From Micromonospora musae (GTDB lineage: Bacteria > Actinomycetota > Actinomycetes > Mycobacteriales > Micromonosporaceae): DNA of 64,000 nucleotides. Made by a program: the position numbers and the translations under genes. Location: NCBI RefSeq assembly GCF_003626635.1, contig NZ_RAZT01000011.1, positions 186,001-250,000 on the forward strand. The letters run 5' to 3'. The notes below the pieces were generated by a model. That model was not told the DNA's origin, searched no databases, and saw nothing but the letters and a program-made list of their open reading frames with translations. Shown piece after piece: positions 33,595 to 41,421 of the stretch (the stretch's first letter is position 1; each line of letters opens with the position of its first letter).

Positions 33595-34345
33595 CCAGAT
33601 CGGCGAGGACGCTCAACCGCTCCTGCGCCGTCAGCGCCTCGTACGGGCCGGCGGCCCGGCGGTCGGTCTCCTGCTCGATCGCCAGCCGCTCGGGCCCCGC
33701 CGGCAGGGCGGTCACGCTGAGCGCGGTGTGCCCGGCGACGGCCCAGGCGGCGGCGTGCGCGTCGGAGCGGTGGTGGCGCAGCGTGCCGAGCCGGTTGAGC
33801 AGCAGGACGCCGGGCGGGGTGCCGTCCGGCTCGTAGGGCGGGGCGACCGCGGCGAATGCGGCGCCCGCCGGGTCCGGCTCCTCGGCCGCGAGCACCAGCG
33901 CGTACGTCAGGAGCCGGCCGAGCGCCTCGACCAGGCGGACCACCCGCTCCTCGTGCCCGGTCCACAGTTCGCCGGTGACGTCGGCGTGCAGCCGCCAGAG
34001 TTCGGCGAGGAACGCCAGCCCGCGTTCGGTGGCGGCCAGCCCGCCGTCCGGTCGGCGGTGCAGCATCCCGTACGCGACCTGTTTGTCCAGCGCCCGCCGG
34101 CACTCGGCCGCGTCCCGGTAGCGGGTCACCGCGGTGAACCCGGGGTCGTCGACCACGCCGCCGGGCTCGGCCAGCCGGGTGCGGAGCTCCACCAGGAAGC
34201 CGGTCGCGGCCGGTCCGCCGTACCGACGGCTCAGCTCGGTGCCGCGTTCCTGGCCGGCGGCCATCCCGGCGAGAAAGGTCCGGTCGACCGCGGGTGCGAC
34301 CAGCCCGGCGTACCGGTGCGGCGCCAGCTCGACGGCGTGGCTCAC
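33578..34345 (-). CDS. Uncharacterised protein, possible winged-helix type
   Basis: 255 residues from the GTG at 34345, whose GTGA overlaps the stop of the Nudix gene. All-helical look with a segment VAYGMLHRRPDGGLAATERGLAF near 130 that resembles the wing and recognition region of a winged-helix protein. HHRSDAHAAAWAVAGHTA near 205 is followed by a C-terminal LTAQERLSVLADLAAL. I do not recognise the family with confidence. Coupling to a Nudix hydrolase suggests a shared role. Confidence 0.6.
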   Translation of the reverse strand: MSHAVELAPHRYAGLVAPAVDRTFLAGMAAGQERGTELSRRYGGPAATGFLVELRTRLAEPGGVVDDPGFTAVTRYRDAAECRRALDKQVAYGMLHRRPDGGLAATERGLAFLAELWRLHADVTGELWTGHEERVVRLVEALGRLLTYALVLAAEEPDPAGAAFAAVAPPYEPDGTPPGVLLLNRLGTLRHHRSDAHAAAWAVAGHTALSVTALPAGPERLAIEQETDRRAAGPYEALTAQERLSVLADLAALPG

Positions 34346-34791
34346 CGACCCATGGCACGCAGGGCGGCGAAGGCTTCCTCCGCGATCCGGCGGATCAGGC
34401 CGTCGTTGACGTCCCGGTGCTCGTCCAGCAGGGGGAGGTCCTCCTCGGTGAGCCACCGGTACTCGGTGTGCTTGCCCGCCTCCAGCCGGGGCCGGTCGAG
34501 GTCCCCCTCGACCTGGACCAGCCAGTCGTTCTCGATCCGTTCCAGCCCGTCGTCGCCGACGTAGCGGTACTCGCTGACCGGGCGGATCAGCCGCGCGACG
34601 GTCCAGCCGGTCTCCTCGGTCACCTCCCGGCGCAGCGCCGTCTCGACGTCCTCGCCGGACTCCAGGTGGCCGCCGACCACGTCCCAGCAGTTGGGAAAGA
34701 GGCGCCGGTGCGGGGATCGGCGCTGGAAGAACAGCCGGCCGTCGTCGTCGACGATCAGGGCGCCGGCGCAGCGCAGGGGCTCGGTGGACAC
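34342..34791 (-). CDS. Nudix hydrolase
   Basis: 149 residues from the GTG at 34791. Nudix box GHLESGEDVETALRREVTEE ending in TGW at about residues 43-65 fits GX5EX7REUXEEXGU. Typical of small hydrolases of NDP-X compounds; the MutT-like start CAGALIVDDDGRLFFQRR suggests 8-oxo-dGTP or sugar-nucleotide substrates but cannot decide. Coupled to the downstream uncharacterised gene through GTGA. Confidence 0.9.
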   Translation of the reverse strand: MSTEPLRCAGALIVDDDGRLFFQRRSPHRRLFPNCWDVVGGHLESGEDVETALRREVTEETGWTVARLIRPVSEYRYVGDDGLERIENDWLVQVEGDLDRPRLEAGKHTEYRWLTEEDLPLLDEHRDVNDGLIRRIAEEAFAALRAMGR

Positions 34792-34905
34792 GCCCCGACA
34801 GTAGCGAGCCGACCGACGTCTCGGCGATGCCGAGGTCTTGTTCCGGCGACATCGACGAACCACTATGTCCGTACCGGAGGTCACCGTCCCGAAAAGGAGT
34901 GATGC

Positions 34906-35301
34906 GTGATGCAGGTACGGGAAGCGATGACGAGCGAGGTCCTCGTGGTCGGTCCGGAGCACACGCTGCGGCAGGCGGCCCGGATGATGTCGGCTCGTGG
35001 GGTCGGCTCGGCGGTGGTGATCGACCCGGACTCCGAGGGCATCGGGATCATGACCGAACGGGACGTGCTCAACGCCATCGGCGCCGGTCTCGACTGTGAC
35101 GTGGAGCGCGCCGCCGCGCACCTCACCTGGGAGGTGGTCTACGCCGTACCGGAGTGGACGCTGGAGGAGGCGGCGGTGGCGATGGCCCGGGGCGGGTTCC
35201 GGCACCTGGTGGTGCTCGACGGCCGCGAGGTGGCCGGGGTGATCTCGGTACGGGACATCATGCGGGTCTGGGCCGCCGGTCGGATGGTGTCGACGGGCTG
35301 A
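34906..35301 (+). CDS. CBS-domain-pair protein
   Basis: 131 residues from the GTG at 34906 (AAGGAG 6 nt upstream; ATG at 34909 equally possible). Two CBS motifs: VREAMTSEVLVVGPEHTLRQ through GIGIMTERDVL (1-50) and VVYAVPEWTLEEAAVAM through VAGVISVRDIMRVW (70-125). Such stand-alone pairs bind adenosyl ligands and act as energy sensors in actinobacteria. Divergent from the Nudix gene. Confidence 0.92.
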   Translation: MMQVREAMTSEVLVVGPEHTLRQAARMMSARGVGSAVVIDPDSEGIGIMTERDVLNAIGAGLDCDVERAAAHLTWEVVYAVPEWTLEEAAVAMARGGFRHLVVLDGREVAGVISVRDIMRVWAAGRMVSTG

Positions 35302-35475
35302 GTCGAACCGGGCAGATCAGCTCGGGGCGGGCACAACGGGTCGGTCTGGTGCAGCACGACCCGCTCGCCCTTCCGGCCCGACTTGTTCCGCCGCCGGTCC
35401 GGCCCAGGTCACCCGACCCGGTGGCTCAGGATACGGACATCGCCGTGCCGTCGGCGCGGCCGTGGTGGCCGCCCG

Positions 35476-35481
35476 TACGCT
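35476..35481 (+). promoter_or_regulatory. Probable -10 box (TACGCT) of a near-leaderless promoter
   Basis: TACGCT stands 8 nt before the ATG of the aminotransferase gene; no ribosome-binding site fits in between, so transcription likely starts about 2 nt before the ATG. Confidence 0.4.
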
Positions 35482-35489
35482 CAACAGCC

Positions 35490-36584
35490 ATGACCGCCGA
35501 GCAGCTGATCTCCTTTGCCCGCGGAGCTCCCTCGCTGGACATCGTCGATGTCGAGGGGCTCAAGGCCGCCGCCGTCCGCGCGTTCGACGCCGACCCCGCC
35601 GGGGTCACGGCGTACGGCACCTCCGTCGGGTACCCGCCCCTGCGCCGGTGGATCGCCGAGAAGCACGGGGTGACGCCGGAGCAGGTGCTGATCACCAACG
35701 GCTCGTTGCAGGCCGACGCGTTCCTCTTTGACCACCTGGTCCGCCCGGGTGACGCGGTGGTGGTCGAGCGGCCCACCTACGACCGGACGCTGCTCAACCT
35801 GAAGCAGATGGGCGGCGAGCTGCACGGCGTCACCATCCAGCCGGACGGCGTCGACACCGCCGAGCTGCGCAAGCTGCTGGAGTCCGGGGTGCGTCCCCGA
35901 CTGGCGCACATCATCCCGAACTACCAGAACCCGGCCGGCGTGACGCTCTCCCTGGAGAAGCGGCACGAGCTGCTCGACCTGGCGGCCGAGTACGGCTTCA
36001 CGATCTTCGAGGACGACCCGTACGCGGACATCCGGTTCCGGGGCGAGGCGCTGCCGTCGATGCTCTCGCTGGACACCCGCGACGTGGTGGTGCATGCGTC
36101 GAGCTTCACCAAGACGGTCTGCCCCGGCGTCCGGGTCGGCTACCTGGTCGGACCGACGGACCTGATCGCGGACATCGCGAAGAAGGCGACCAGCCTCTAC
36201 ATCTCGCCCGGCATGGTCTCCGAGGCGATCGTCTACCAGTTCTGCGTCTCCGGCGAGATCGACCGCTCGATCGAGACGGTCCGGGCCGCCCTGGGCGAGC
36301 GGGCCCGGGTGCTCGCCGAGTCGCTGCGTCGCCACCTGCCCGAGGCGCGGTTCGTGGAGCCGGACGGCGGCTACTTCCTCTGGGTGGAGCTGCCCGAGGA
36401 CGTCCTGGTCGAGCGCGTCGCCCCGGCCGCCGCGGAGCGTGGCGTGGCGGTGGTCAAGGGCAGTGACTTCGTTCTCGACGGCGGCCGGCACGCGCTGCGG
36501 CTGGCGTACTCGGCGGTCACCGTCGACAAGATCGATGAGGGCGTACGCCGGCTGGCGGAGGCCGTGAAGACGGTCCGTGGGTGA
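35490..36584 (+). CDS. PLP-dependent aminotransferase, class I/II (2-aminoadipate aminotransferase-like)
   Basis: 364 residues from the ATG at 35490. ISFARGAPSLD at 7-17, YGTSVGYPPLRRWIAEKHG near 46, IIPNYQNPAGVTLSLEKR near 137, EDDPYADIRF near 172, and the PLP-binding Lys in SSFTKTVCPGVRVGYLV near 203. Fold type I; LysN/KAT-like enzymes of this pattern transaminate broad 2-oxo acids. Reading further upstream in frame is unrelated sequence. Lone transcription unit. Confidence 0.9.
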   Translation: MTAEQLISFARGAPSLDIVDVEGLKAAAVRAFDADPAGVTAYGTSVGYPPLRRWIAEKHGVTPEQVLITNGSLQADAFLFDHLVRPGDAVVVERPTYDRTLLNLKQMGGELHGVTIQPDGVDTAELRKLLESGVRPRLAHIIPNYQNPAGVTLSLEKRHELLDLAAEYGFTIFEDDPYADIRFRGEALPSMLSLDTRDVVVHASSFTKTVCPGVRVGYLVGPTDLIADIAKKATSLYISPGMVSEAIVYQFCVSGEIDRSIETVRAALGERARVLAESLRRHLPEARFVEPDGGYFLWVELPEDVLVERVAPAAAERGVAVVKGSDFVLDGGRHALRLAYSAVTVDKIDEGVRRLAEAVKTVRG

Positions 36585-36585
36585 A

Positions 36586-36607
36586 TTCTGTCGGATTCCT
36601 GACAGAA
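36586..36607 (+). terminator. Weak hairpin after the aminotransferase
   Basis: 7-bp stem TTCTGTC/GACAGAA with an 8-nt loop, starting 2 bp after the stop codon. Confidence 0.45.
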
Positions 36608-37050
36608 GGCTTCGACCGGCCGCTCCGGGGCTCCCGCCCGGGCGGCCGGCGGCCCACAATGCTGCGAGCGTCACTCACGTCGCGTGGCGGCCGTCGGCCC
36701 GCCTCCTGACCCGGCCGAGCCGGCACCGGGGGCTCGCATCGACCAGGTCGCACCCGTGACGAGTGACGCGGCCAGCAGAACCCTCGCCCCCACAGGGCGC
36801 CGGGTGGGCCGTGTCGTCCCCCTCACCCCCCGATGCGACCCGGCCCGCCCGGCGCCGCCCAGACTCCTTCGTCACAGGGCGTGACGGTCCGGTTCGGCGT
36901 ACCCTGCAATCCGGCTCGCGAGACGGTCGGGAAACCCTGCGGCGGCGGCGGCTCCGCCTCGCCGGCCCCGGGGTTTCCCGACCGTCTCTGGGCCGTGCGG
37001 GTGCGGAGCCGGCGCGACGAGCGCGGCTCACCGTGGTGAGGGGGTGTGCG
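36608..37050. other. Intergenic region before corA with a long inverted repeat
   Basis: About 440 bp without a convincing gene: frames here are Arg-rich and have no ribosome-binding site. It holds an 18-bp perfect inverted repeat, 36920-36937 (GAGACGGTCGGGAAACCC) and 36971-36988, with a 33-nt GC-rich loop, about 60 bp before corA. No M-box (Mg riboswitch) pattern was recognised. Confidence 0.7.
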
Positions 37051-38196
37051 ATGACAGGTCGTGACCAGCGGGGCCGGACGACCCCGCAGCACGGCGGCCG
37101 GCTGCCGATGCCTCGATCCTGGGCGGCGCCGGTACGGGCGATGACCCGGATCCTCAGCACCGACGGCGCGCAGCGCCCCCCGGAGCCGGTCGAGGCGGGG
37201 CACGACGCGGTCGTCGACTGCGCGCTCTACGTCGACGGGAAACGACAGCCCGGGGAGTGGAACTACGCCGATGCCCTGGCCGCCGCCCGGAACGAGGACG
37301 GCTTCGTCTGGCTCGGGCTGCACCAGCCGGGGCTGGAGCAGATGAGCGCCATCGCGGCCACCTACGGGCTGCACGAACTCGCCGTGGAGGACGCGGTCAA
37401 GGCCGCGCAGCGCCCGAAGCTGGAGCGGTTCGGTGACGTCAGCTTCCTGGTGCTGCGTACCGCCCGCTACTGCGAGCACGCGGAGCTGACCGAGCACTCC
37501 GAGGTCGTGGAGACCGGGCAGGTGATGCTCTTCATCGGGCCGAACTTCCTGATCAGCGTCCGTCACGGGGACGCCGGCCGGCTCTCGCCGATCCGGGCCG
37601 ACCTGGAGAGCAAGCAGGAGCTGCTGCTGCACGGCCCGTGGGCGGTCGCGTACTCGATCACGGACCGGGTGGTCGACCTGTACCTGGAGGTCGCCGACAA
37701 GATCGAGGACGACCTGGACACCCTGGAGGCCCAGGTCTTCGACCGCAACGGCAGCGGGCGGATCCAGCGGATCTACCAGATGAAGCGGGAGTTGGTGGAG
37801 TTCAAGCGGGCCGTCGTGCCGCTGCAACGCCCGCTGCTGAACCTGACCTCGCAGGTCAACCGGGAGGTGCCGAAGGAGATCCGGCGCTACTTCCGCGACG
37901 TGCAGGACCACCTCAGCCGCACCGTCGAGCAGGTGAACTCGTACGACGACCTGTTGAACTCGATCCTCCAGGCGAGGCTCGCCCAGGTCACCGTCGACCA
38001 GAACAACGACATGCGCAAGATCGCGGCGTGGGCGGCGATCGCCGCGGTCTGGACGGCCATCGCCGGCATCTACGGCATGAACTTCAAATACATGCCGGAG
38101 CTGGACTGGAAGTACGGCTACCCGGTCATCTGGGCGCTGATGCTCGGCTGCTCGTGGCTGCTCTACCGCTGGTTCCGCCGCAACGGCTGGCTCTGA
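37051..38196 (+). CDS. corA: CorA family magnesium/cobalt transporter
   Basis: 381 residues from the ATG at 37051 with GAGGGGG upstream. Large cytosolic domain, long helical stalk (about 200-310), then two C-terminal transmembrane helices with the ion-selectivity signature YGMNFKYMPEL between them (near 338) and a basic tail RWFRRNGWL. Forms pentamers that import Mg2+ or Co2+. A long inverted repeat lies upstream and may fold in the mRNA leader. Confidence 0.93.
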   Translation: MTGRDQRGRTTPQHGGRLPMPRSWAAPVRAMTRILSTDGAQRPPEPVEAGHDAVVDCALYVDGKRQPGEWNYADALAAARNEDGFVWLGLHQPGLEQMSAIAATYGLHELAVEDAVKAAQRPKLERFGDVSFLVLRTARYCEHAELTEHSEVVETGQVMLFIGPNFLISVRHGDAGRLSPIRADLESKQELLLHGPWAVAYSITDRVVDLYLEVADKIEDDLDTLEAQVFDRNGSGRIQRIYQMKRELVEFKRAVVPLQRPLLNLTSQVNREVPKEIRRYFRDVQDHLSRTVEQVNSYDDLLNSILQARLAQVTVDQNNDMRKIAAWAAIAAVWTAIAGIYGMNFKYMPELDWKYGYPVIWALMLGCSWLLYRWFRRNGWL

Positions 38197-38213
38197 CGCC
38201 CACCGGCATCCCG

Positions 38214-38261
38214 CGGCGGCGGTCGCCTCGGCCGGGTGACCGGCGGCGGTCGCCTCGGCCG
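38214..38261 (+). repeat. 21-bp direct repeat
   Basis: CGGCGGCGGTCGCCTCGGCC plus G at 38214-38234 and 38241-38261, period 27 bp, just after corA. Confidence 0.8.
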
Positions 38262-38327
38262 CGATGACCGGAGCCACCGCCCGCTGCCGCCGGCCGCACG
38301 GCTCGGGCCCGGCCGTGGACATGCGGA

Positions 38328-38368
38328 AGCGCCGGCGAACGCGGGTCGGTTCCCGCCGTGCCGGCGCT
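38328..38368. terminator. Hairpin terminator between corA and the next convergent gene
   Basis: Outer stem AGCGCCGGC/GCCGGCGCT (38328-38336, 38360-38368) and inner stem GCGGG/CCCGC (38341-38345, 38352-38356). Confidence 0.75.
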
Positions 38369-38391
38369 GTCCGCGAGATATGAGCGGTCGG

Positions 38392-39138
38392 TCAGCGGCG
38401 CCCGTTGGTGCGGGCCTTGCTCGTCGCCTTGCTCACGTCGTCGGCCGGACGGCCGGACGCGTCCGTCGCGCCCTCGGCGACCGAGGGGACCTTGTCGGTC
38501 GGCTGGATCTTCGACCCGCCGCTCGCCGGGATGGTGGTGGCGCTGTCGCCGCCCGCCACGGCCGAGCTGCCGGCGCCCGTCGAGCCACCGGACGTCCGGG
38601 GCGTGGACGCCTCGGCCATCTTCGCGCCGGCCGGCGTCGACCGGGTCCGGACCTCGATCGTGTCCATCTCGTCGTGCATCGGCTCCAGGGTGCGGGTGGG
38701 GTCGTACTCGGCCCACTCCTGCTGCTCCCGCCGACGCCGTACGGCCATCATCCCGGCCACGCCGGCGATCGCGCCCGCGGCCAGCAGGCCGGTCATCATC
38801 CGGCGGCGACGGCGCGGCTGTTGCTTCTTCCCGCTGATCCGCATGTTCCTCGACTTCGCCTTCCTGGTCATCGAACCCGCCTGCGCGGCACCGTCGCGGG
38901 CGGCCGCAGCGAGCGGGGCGAGCGAGGTGAGGGTCGTGTCCCAGCCGGTCGCGGCGCGATCGCGCAGCATCGTCGCCGTCGGTCCTACGTGGTCCCGAGC
39001 GGCCTGGACACGCGGACCGACCGTCGCGCCCGCGCCCCTCGCGGCATACGTGGCTGCCTGCAGCAGGTGACCGATGCCCTGATTCAACTCGGCCTTTGCC
39101 AGCTGCCCCTGGGACTTACGCCGTCCCCTTCCAAACAC
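38392..39138 (-). CDS. Uncharacterised membrane-associated protein
   Basis: 248 residues from the GTG at 39138, chosen for AGGAGG 7 nt upstream; an ATG at 39171 has its purine-rich site too close. N-terminal amphipathic alanine-rich helices (about 10-85, GIGHLLQAATYAARGAGA), basic KAKSRNMRISGKKQQPRRRRR near 93, one transmembrane helix MMTGLLAAGAIAGVAGMMAV, then an Ala/Ser/Thr-rich, probably disordered tail. No known domain. Similar arrangements occur in Micromonosporaceae. Confidence 0.75.
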   Translation of the reverse strand: MFGRGRRKSQGQLAKAELNQGIGHLLQAATYAARGAGATVGPRVQAARDHVGPTATMLRDRAATGWDTTLTSLAPLAAAARDGAAQAGSMTRKAKSRNMRISGKKQQPRRRRRMMTGLLAAGAIAGVAGMMAVRRRREQQEWAEYDPTRTLEPMHDEMDTIEVRTRSTPAGAKMAEASTPRTSGGSTGAGSSAVAGGDSATTIPASGGSKIQPTDKVPSVAEGATDASGRPADDVSKATSKARTNGRR

Positions 39139-39225
39139 GGTCCCACCTCCTGGGAGTTGTTCCTTCGTCATCCTCCACCTTCGGATGCCTCCGCGATGCC
39201 AGATCGGGCACATGGGAGGATCCGC

Positions 39226-39246
39226 ATGGAACTGACCAACGAGTGA
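39226..39246 (+). CDS. Possible 6-residue leader ORF (MELTNE)
   Basis: ATG at 39226 with GGGAGG 6 nt upstream, followed by five codons and TGA; the stop merges into the GAGGAG ribosome-binding site of the cyclophilin gene. May be a translated micro-leader, or the ATG could be incidental. Confidence 0.25.
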   Translation: MELTNE

Positions 39247-39255
39247 GGAGTACCC

Positions 39256-39786
39256 GTGGCCGAGGCCATCTACGCCACCTTGCACACCAACGCCGGCCCG
39301 ATCCGGCTGGAGCTCTTCCCGAACCACGCGCCGAAGACCGTCAACAACTTCATCGAGCTGGCGGAGGGGACGCGCGAGTACGTCGACCCCCGCACCGGTC
39401 AGCCCGGCAAGGGGCCGTACTACGACGGCACCATCTCGCACCGGGTCATCTCCGGCTTCATGATCCAGATGGGTGACCCGACCGGCACCGGGCGTGGTGG
39501 CCCGGGCTACAAGTTCGCCGACGAGTTCCACCCGGAGCTGCGCTTCGACCGGCCCTACCTGCTCGCCATGGCGAACGCCGGGCCGGGCACCAACGGCTCG
39601 CAGTTCTTCATCACCGTCGGCGCGACGCCGCACCTGAACAACCGGCACACCATCTTCGGTCAGGTGGCGGACGAGCAGTCGGCGAAGGTCGTCGACTCGA
39701 TCGCCAACACCCCGACCGGCCCGAGCGACCGTCCGCTCCAGGACGTCGTCATCGAGCGGGTCGAGATCGAGCGCTCCGCCGCCTGA
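39256..39786 (+). CDS. Peptidyl-prolyl cis-trans isomerase, cyclophilin type
   Basis: 176 residues from the GTG at 39256 (GAGGAG 6 nt upstream). Cyclophilin blocks: APKTVNNFIELAEG near 28, YYDGTISHRVISGFMIQMGDPTG split across 55-77 with the catalytic Arg, LAMANAGPGTNGSQFFITVG around 103-122 and HTIFGQV near 132. No signal peptide, so the cytosolic PpiA/PpiB type; assists proline-limited folding. Confidence 0.95.
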   Translation: MAEAIYATLHTNAGPIRLELFPNHAPKTVNNFIELAEGTREYVDPRTGQPGKGPYYDGTISHRVISGFMIQMGDPTGTGRGGPGYKFADEFHPELRFDRPYLLAMANAGPGTNGSQFFITVGATPHLNNRHTIFGQVADEQSAKVVDSIANTPTGPSDRPLQDVVIERVEIERSAA

Positions 39787-39812
39787 GGCGCGCGCGAGGT
39801 ACCTTTGCTCGC

Positions 39813-39845
39813 ATGACTGAGCGCTCCGGAGGGTGGCAGCGGTGA
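39813..39845 (+). CDS. 10-residue leader ORF coupled to rhomboid
   Basis: ATG at 39813 reads MTERSGGWQR and its TGA overlaps the rhomboid GTG (GTGA). The peptide begins like the leader of the hydrolase gene (MSERS). The rhomboid gene also has its own GGAGGG site inside this ORF, so the leader may be incidental. Confidence 0.3.
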   Translation: MTERSGGWQR

Positions 39846-40756
39846 GCGAGTCGCCGCCGACCACCCCGGTCTGCTACCGGCACCCCGGCCGGGAGACGTA
39901 TGTCCGCTGCACCCGCTGCGATCGGCCGATCTGCCCGGACTGCATGCGCGAGGCGTCGGTCGGGCACCAGTGCCCGGAGTGCACCAGTGAGGGGCGTCGT
40001 AGCGTCCGGCCGGCGCGTACCGCCTTCGGCGGCGGTGCCGCCGGCCGGCACGGCTACGTCACCAAGGCGTTGATCGCGGTCAACGTGCTGCTGATGCTGC
40101 TCTCCATCGCCTCCGACCGGGGCGGCGACGCGGCGGTGGGCGGCTCCGGCTTCGCCGGGCTGCTCGGCGGCAACACGCCGCTCACCGACTGGGGCGCGGT
40201 GCTGGGGCTGGCGGTCTTCCCCGACGGCAGCGTCGGCGGCATCGCCGACGGCGAGTGGTACCGGCTGATCACCGCGATGTTCCTGCACTACGGCCTGCTC
40301 CACCTGCTGCTGAACATGTGGGCGCTCTGGGTGCTCGGCCGCTCGCTGGAGGCCAACCTCGGCCCGCTGCGCTTCCTGGGGCTCTACCTGATCGCCGGGT
40401 TCGGCGGAAACGTCGCCGCGTACCTGTTCAGCGCCCAGAACTCGGCCACCGCCGGCGCGTCGACGGCGATCTTCGGGTTGTTCGCGGCGATCTTCGTGAT
40501 CATGCGCCGGCTCGGCCGGGACACCTCGGCGATCCTGCCGGTGCTCGTGGTCAACCTGGTCTTCACGTTCGCCGTGCCGGGCATCTCCAAGGCCGGGCAC
40601 CTCGGCGGCCTGGTCATCGGCGCGCTGATGGGGCTGGTGCTGGCGTACGCCCCGCGTGGGCGTCGGACGCTGGTGCAGGTCGTCGGCGGCGCGATCATCG
40701 TGCTGGCGCTGATCGGCCTGGTCCTGATCCGTAGCGCCCAACTCCTGGCCGGCTGA
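39842..40756 (+). CDS. Rhomboid family intramembrane serine protease
   Basis: 304 residues from the GTG at 39842 (GGAGGG 8 nt upstream). Cytosolic zinc-finger-like N-terminus with paired cysteines (CTRCDRPICPDCM and CPECTSEG, about 19-53), then about seven transmembrane helices: EWYRLITAMFLHYGLLHLLLNMWALW near 139-164, catalytic Ser in AGASTAIFGLF near 203 and catalytic His in AGHLGGLVIGALMG near 257. Cleaves membrane proteins within the bilayer; substrate unknown. Confidence 0.93.
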   Translation: MSESPPTTPVCYRHPGRETYVRCTRCDRPICPDCMREASVGHQCPECTSEGRRSVRPARTAFGGGAAGRHGYVTKALIAVNVLLMLLSIASDRGGDAAVGGSGFAGLLGGNTPLTDWGAVLGLAVFPDGSVGGIADGEWYRLITAMFLHYGLLHLLLNMWALWVLGRSLEANLGPLRFLGLYLIAGFGGNVAAYLFSAQNSATAGASTAIFGLFAAIFVIMRRLGRDTSAILPVLVVNLVFTFAVPGISKAGHLGGLVIGALMGLVLAYAPRGRRTLVQVVGGAIIVLALIGLVLIRSAQLLAG

Positions 40757-40780
40757 CCGGCGGCTCGGCGCTGCCCGGCC

Positions 40781-40802
40781 CGCGCGGTCCCGCGACCGCG
40801 CG
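40781..40802. terminator. Hairpin between convergent rhomboid and PH-domain genes
   Basis: 9-bp perfect stem CGCGCGGTC/GACCGCGCG with loop CCGC. Confidence 0.75.
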
Positions 40803-40812
40803 TCCGGTCGGG

Positions 40813-41247
40813 TCACGCGCCGGCGGCCGTACGGGCCGTGTGCAGCACCCGGGCCACGTCGCCGGGAGAGTCGCCGAGGTCGTACCGGCCGAAGAGGTGC
40901 AGCGCCTGCCCGGCGTCGATCTCCAGGATCTCGGTGGCCAGGCCCAGCCGGGGTCGCCGGTCCACGCTGATCGCCTCGATCGTCGCCCACGGCAGCTCCC
41001 GACGGCTCGCGAACCCGTGCACCACGGTGAGCCCCGCGGCGTCCACCGCCAGCCGCACCGGCGCCACGAGGTCGCGCGCCGCCCACCCCAGCAGCGCGGC
41101 GGAGACCAGCCCGGCCAGTGCGAGGCGTACCGGGTCGCCGTCGGCGAAGAGCAGGCCGAGCGAGATCAACAGGACGGCGCCGGCCACCTTCGCGGCGGGC
41201 AGGCTCGCCGGCACCCGCCACTGTCGTACCGGGAATGTCTCCTCCAC
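40813..41247 (-). CDS. PH-domain-like membrane protein
   Basis: 144 residues from the GTG at 41247. Two N-terminal transmembrane helices (about 18-62), then a bacterial PH-like domain (bPH_6 type) with RLAVDAAGLTVVHGFASRRELPWATIEAISVDRR near 68-100 and ILEIDAGQALHLFGRYDLG near 107. Function unknown; such proteins are common, poorly studied actinobacterial membrane proteins. Convergent with rhomboid across a terminator hairpin. Confidence 0.82.
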   Translation of the reverse strand: MEETFPVRQWRVPASLPAAKVAGAVLLISLGLLFADGDPVRLALAGLVSAALLGWAARDLVAPVRLAVDAAGLTVVHGFASRRELPWATIEAISVDRRPRLGLATEILEIDAGQALHLFGRYDLGDSPGDVARVLHTARTAAGA

Positions 41248-41421
41248 CCGTCCAGCATGCCAGCGGGCCCCGGCCGGTGGCACCGCCCGTCGTCCCGCTC
41301 GCGGAGATCGGCGCGCCCGGCCGTACGCCCCGCCGGAGCGCCGGGACCCGACGACCCGGCCCGGGACGTGGGGGCGGTGGAGGACGTAGGATCGGGGCAG
41401 CCAAGTTACCGGGGAGTAGTC

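Noticed and set aside
26657..35301. Secondary-metabolite gene cluster
   Set aside because: Glycosyltransferase, sugar transferase and CDP-alcohol genes fit envelope polymer synthesis; no PKS, NRPS, terpene or RiPP core enzyme is present.
36608..37050. Mg2+ riboswitch (M-box or ykoK type) before corA
   Set aside because: No conserved multi-stem pattern was recognised; only one long inverted repeat is present.
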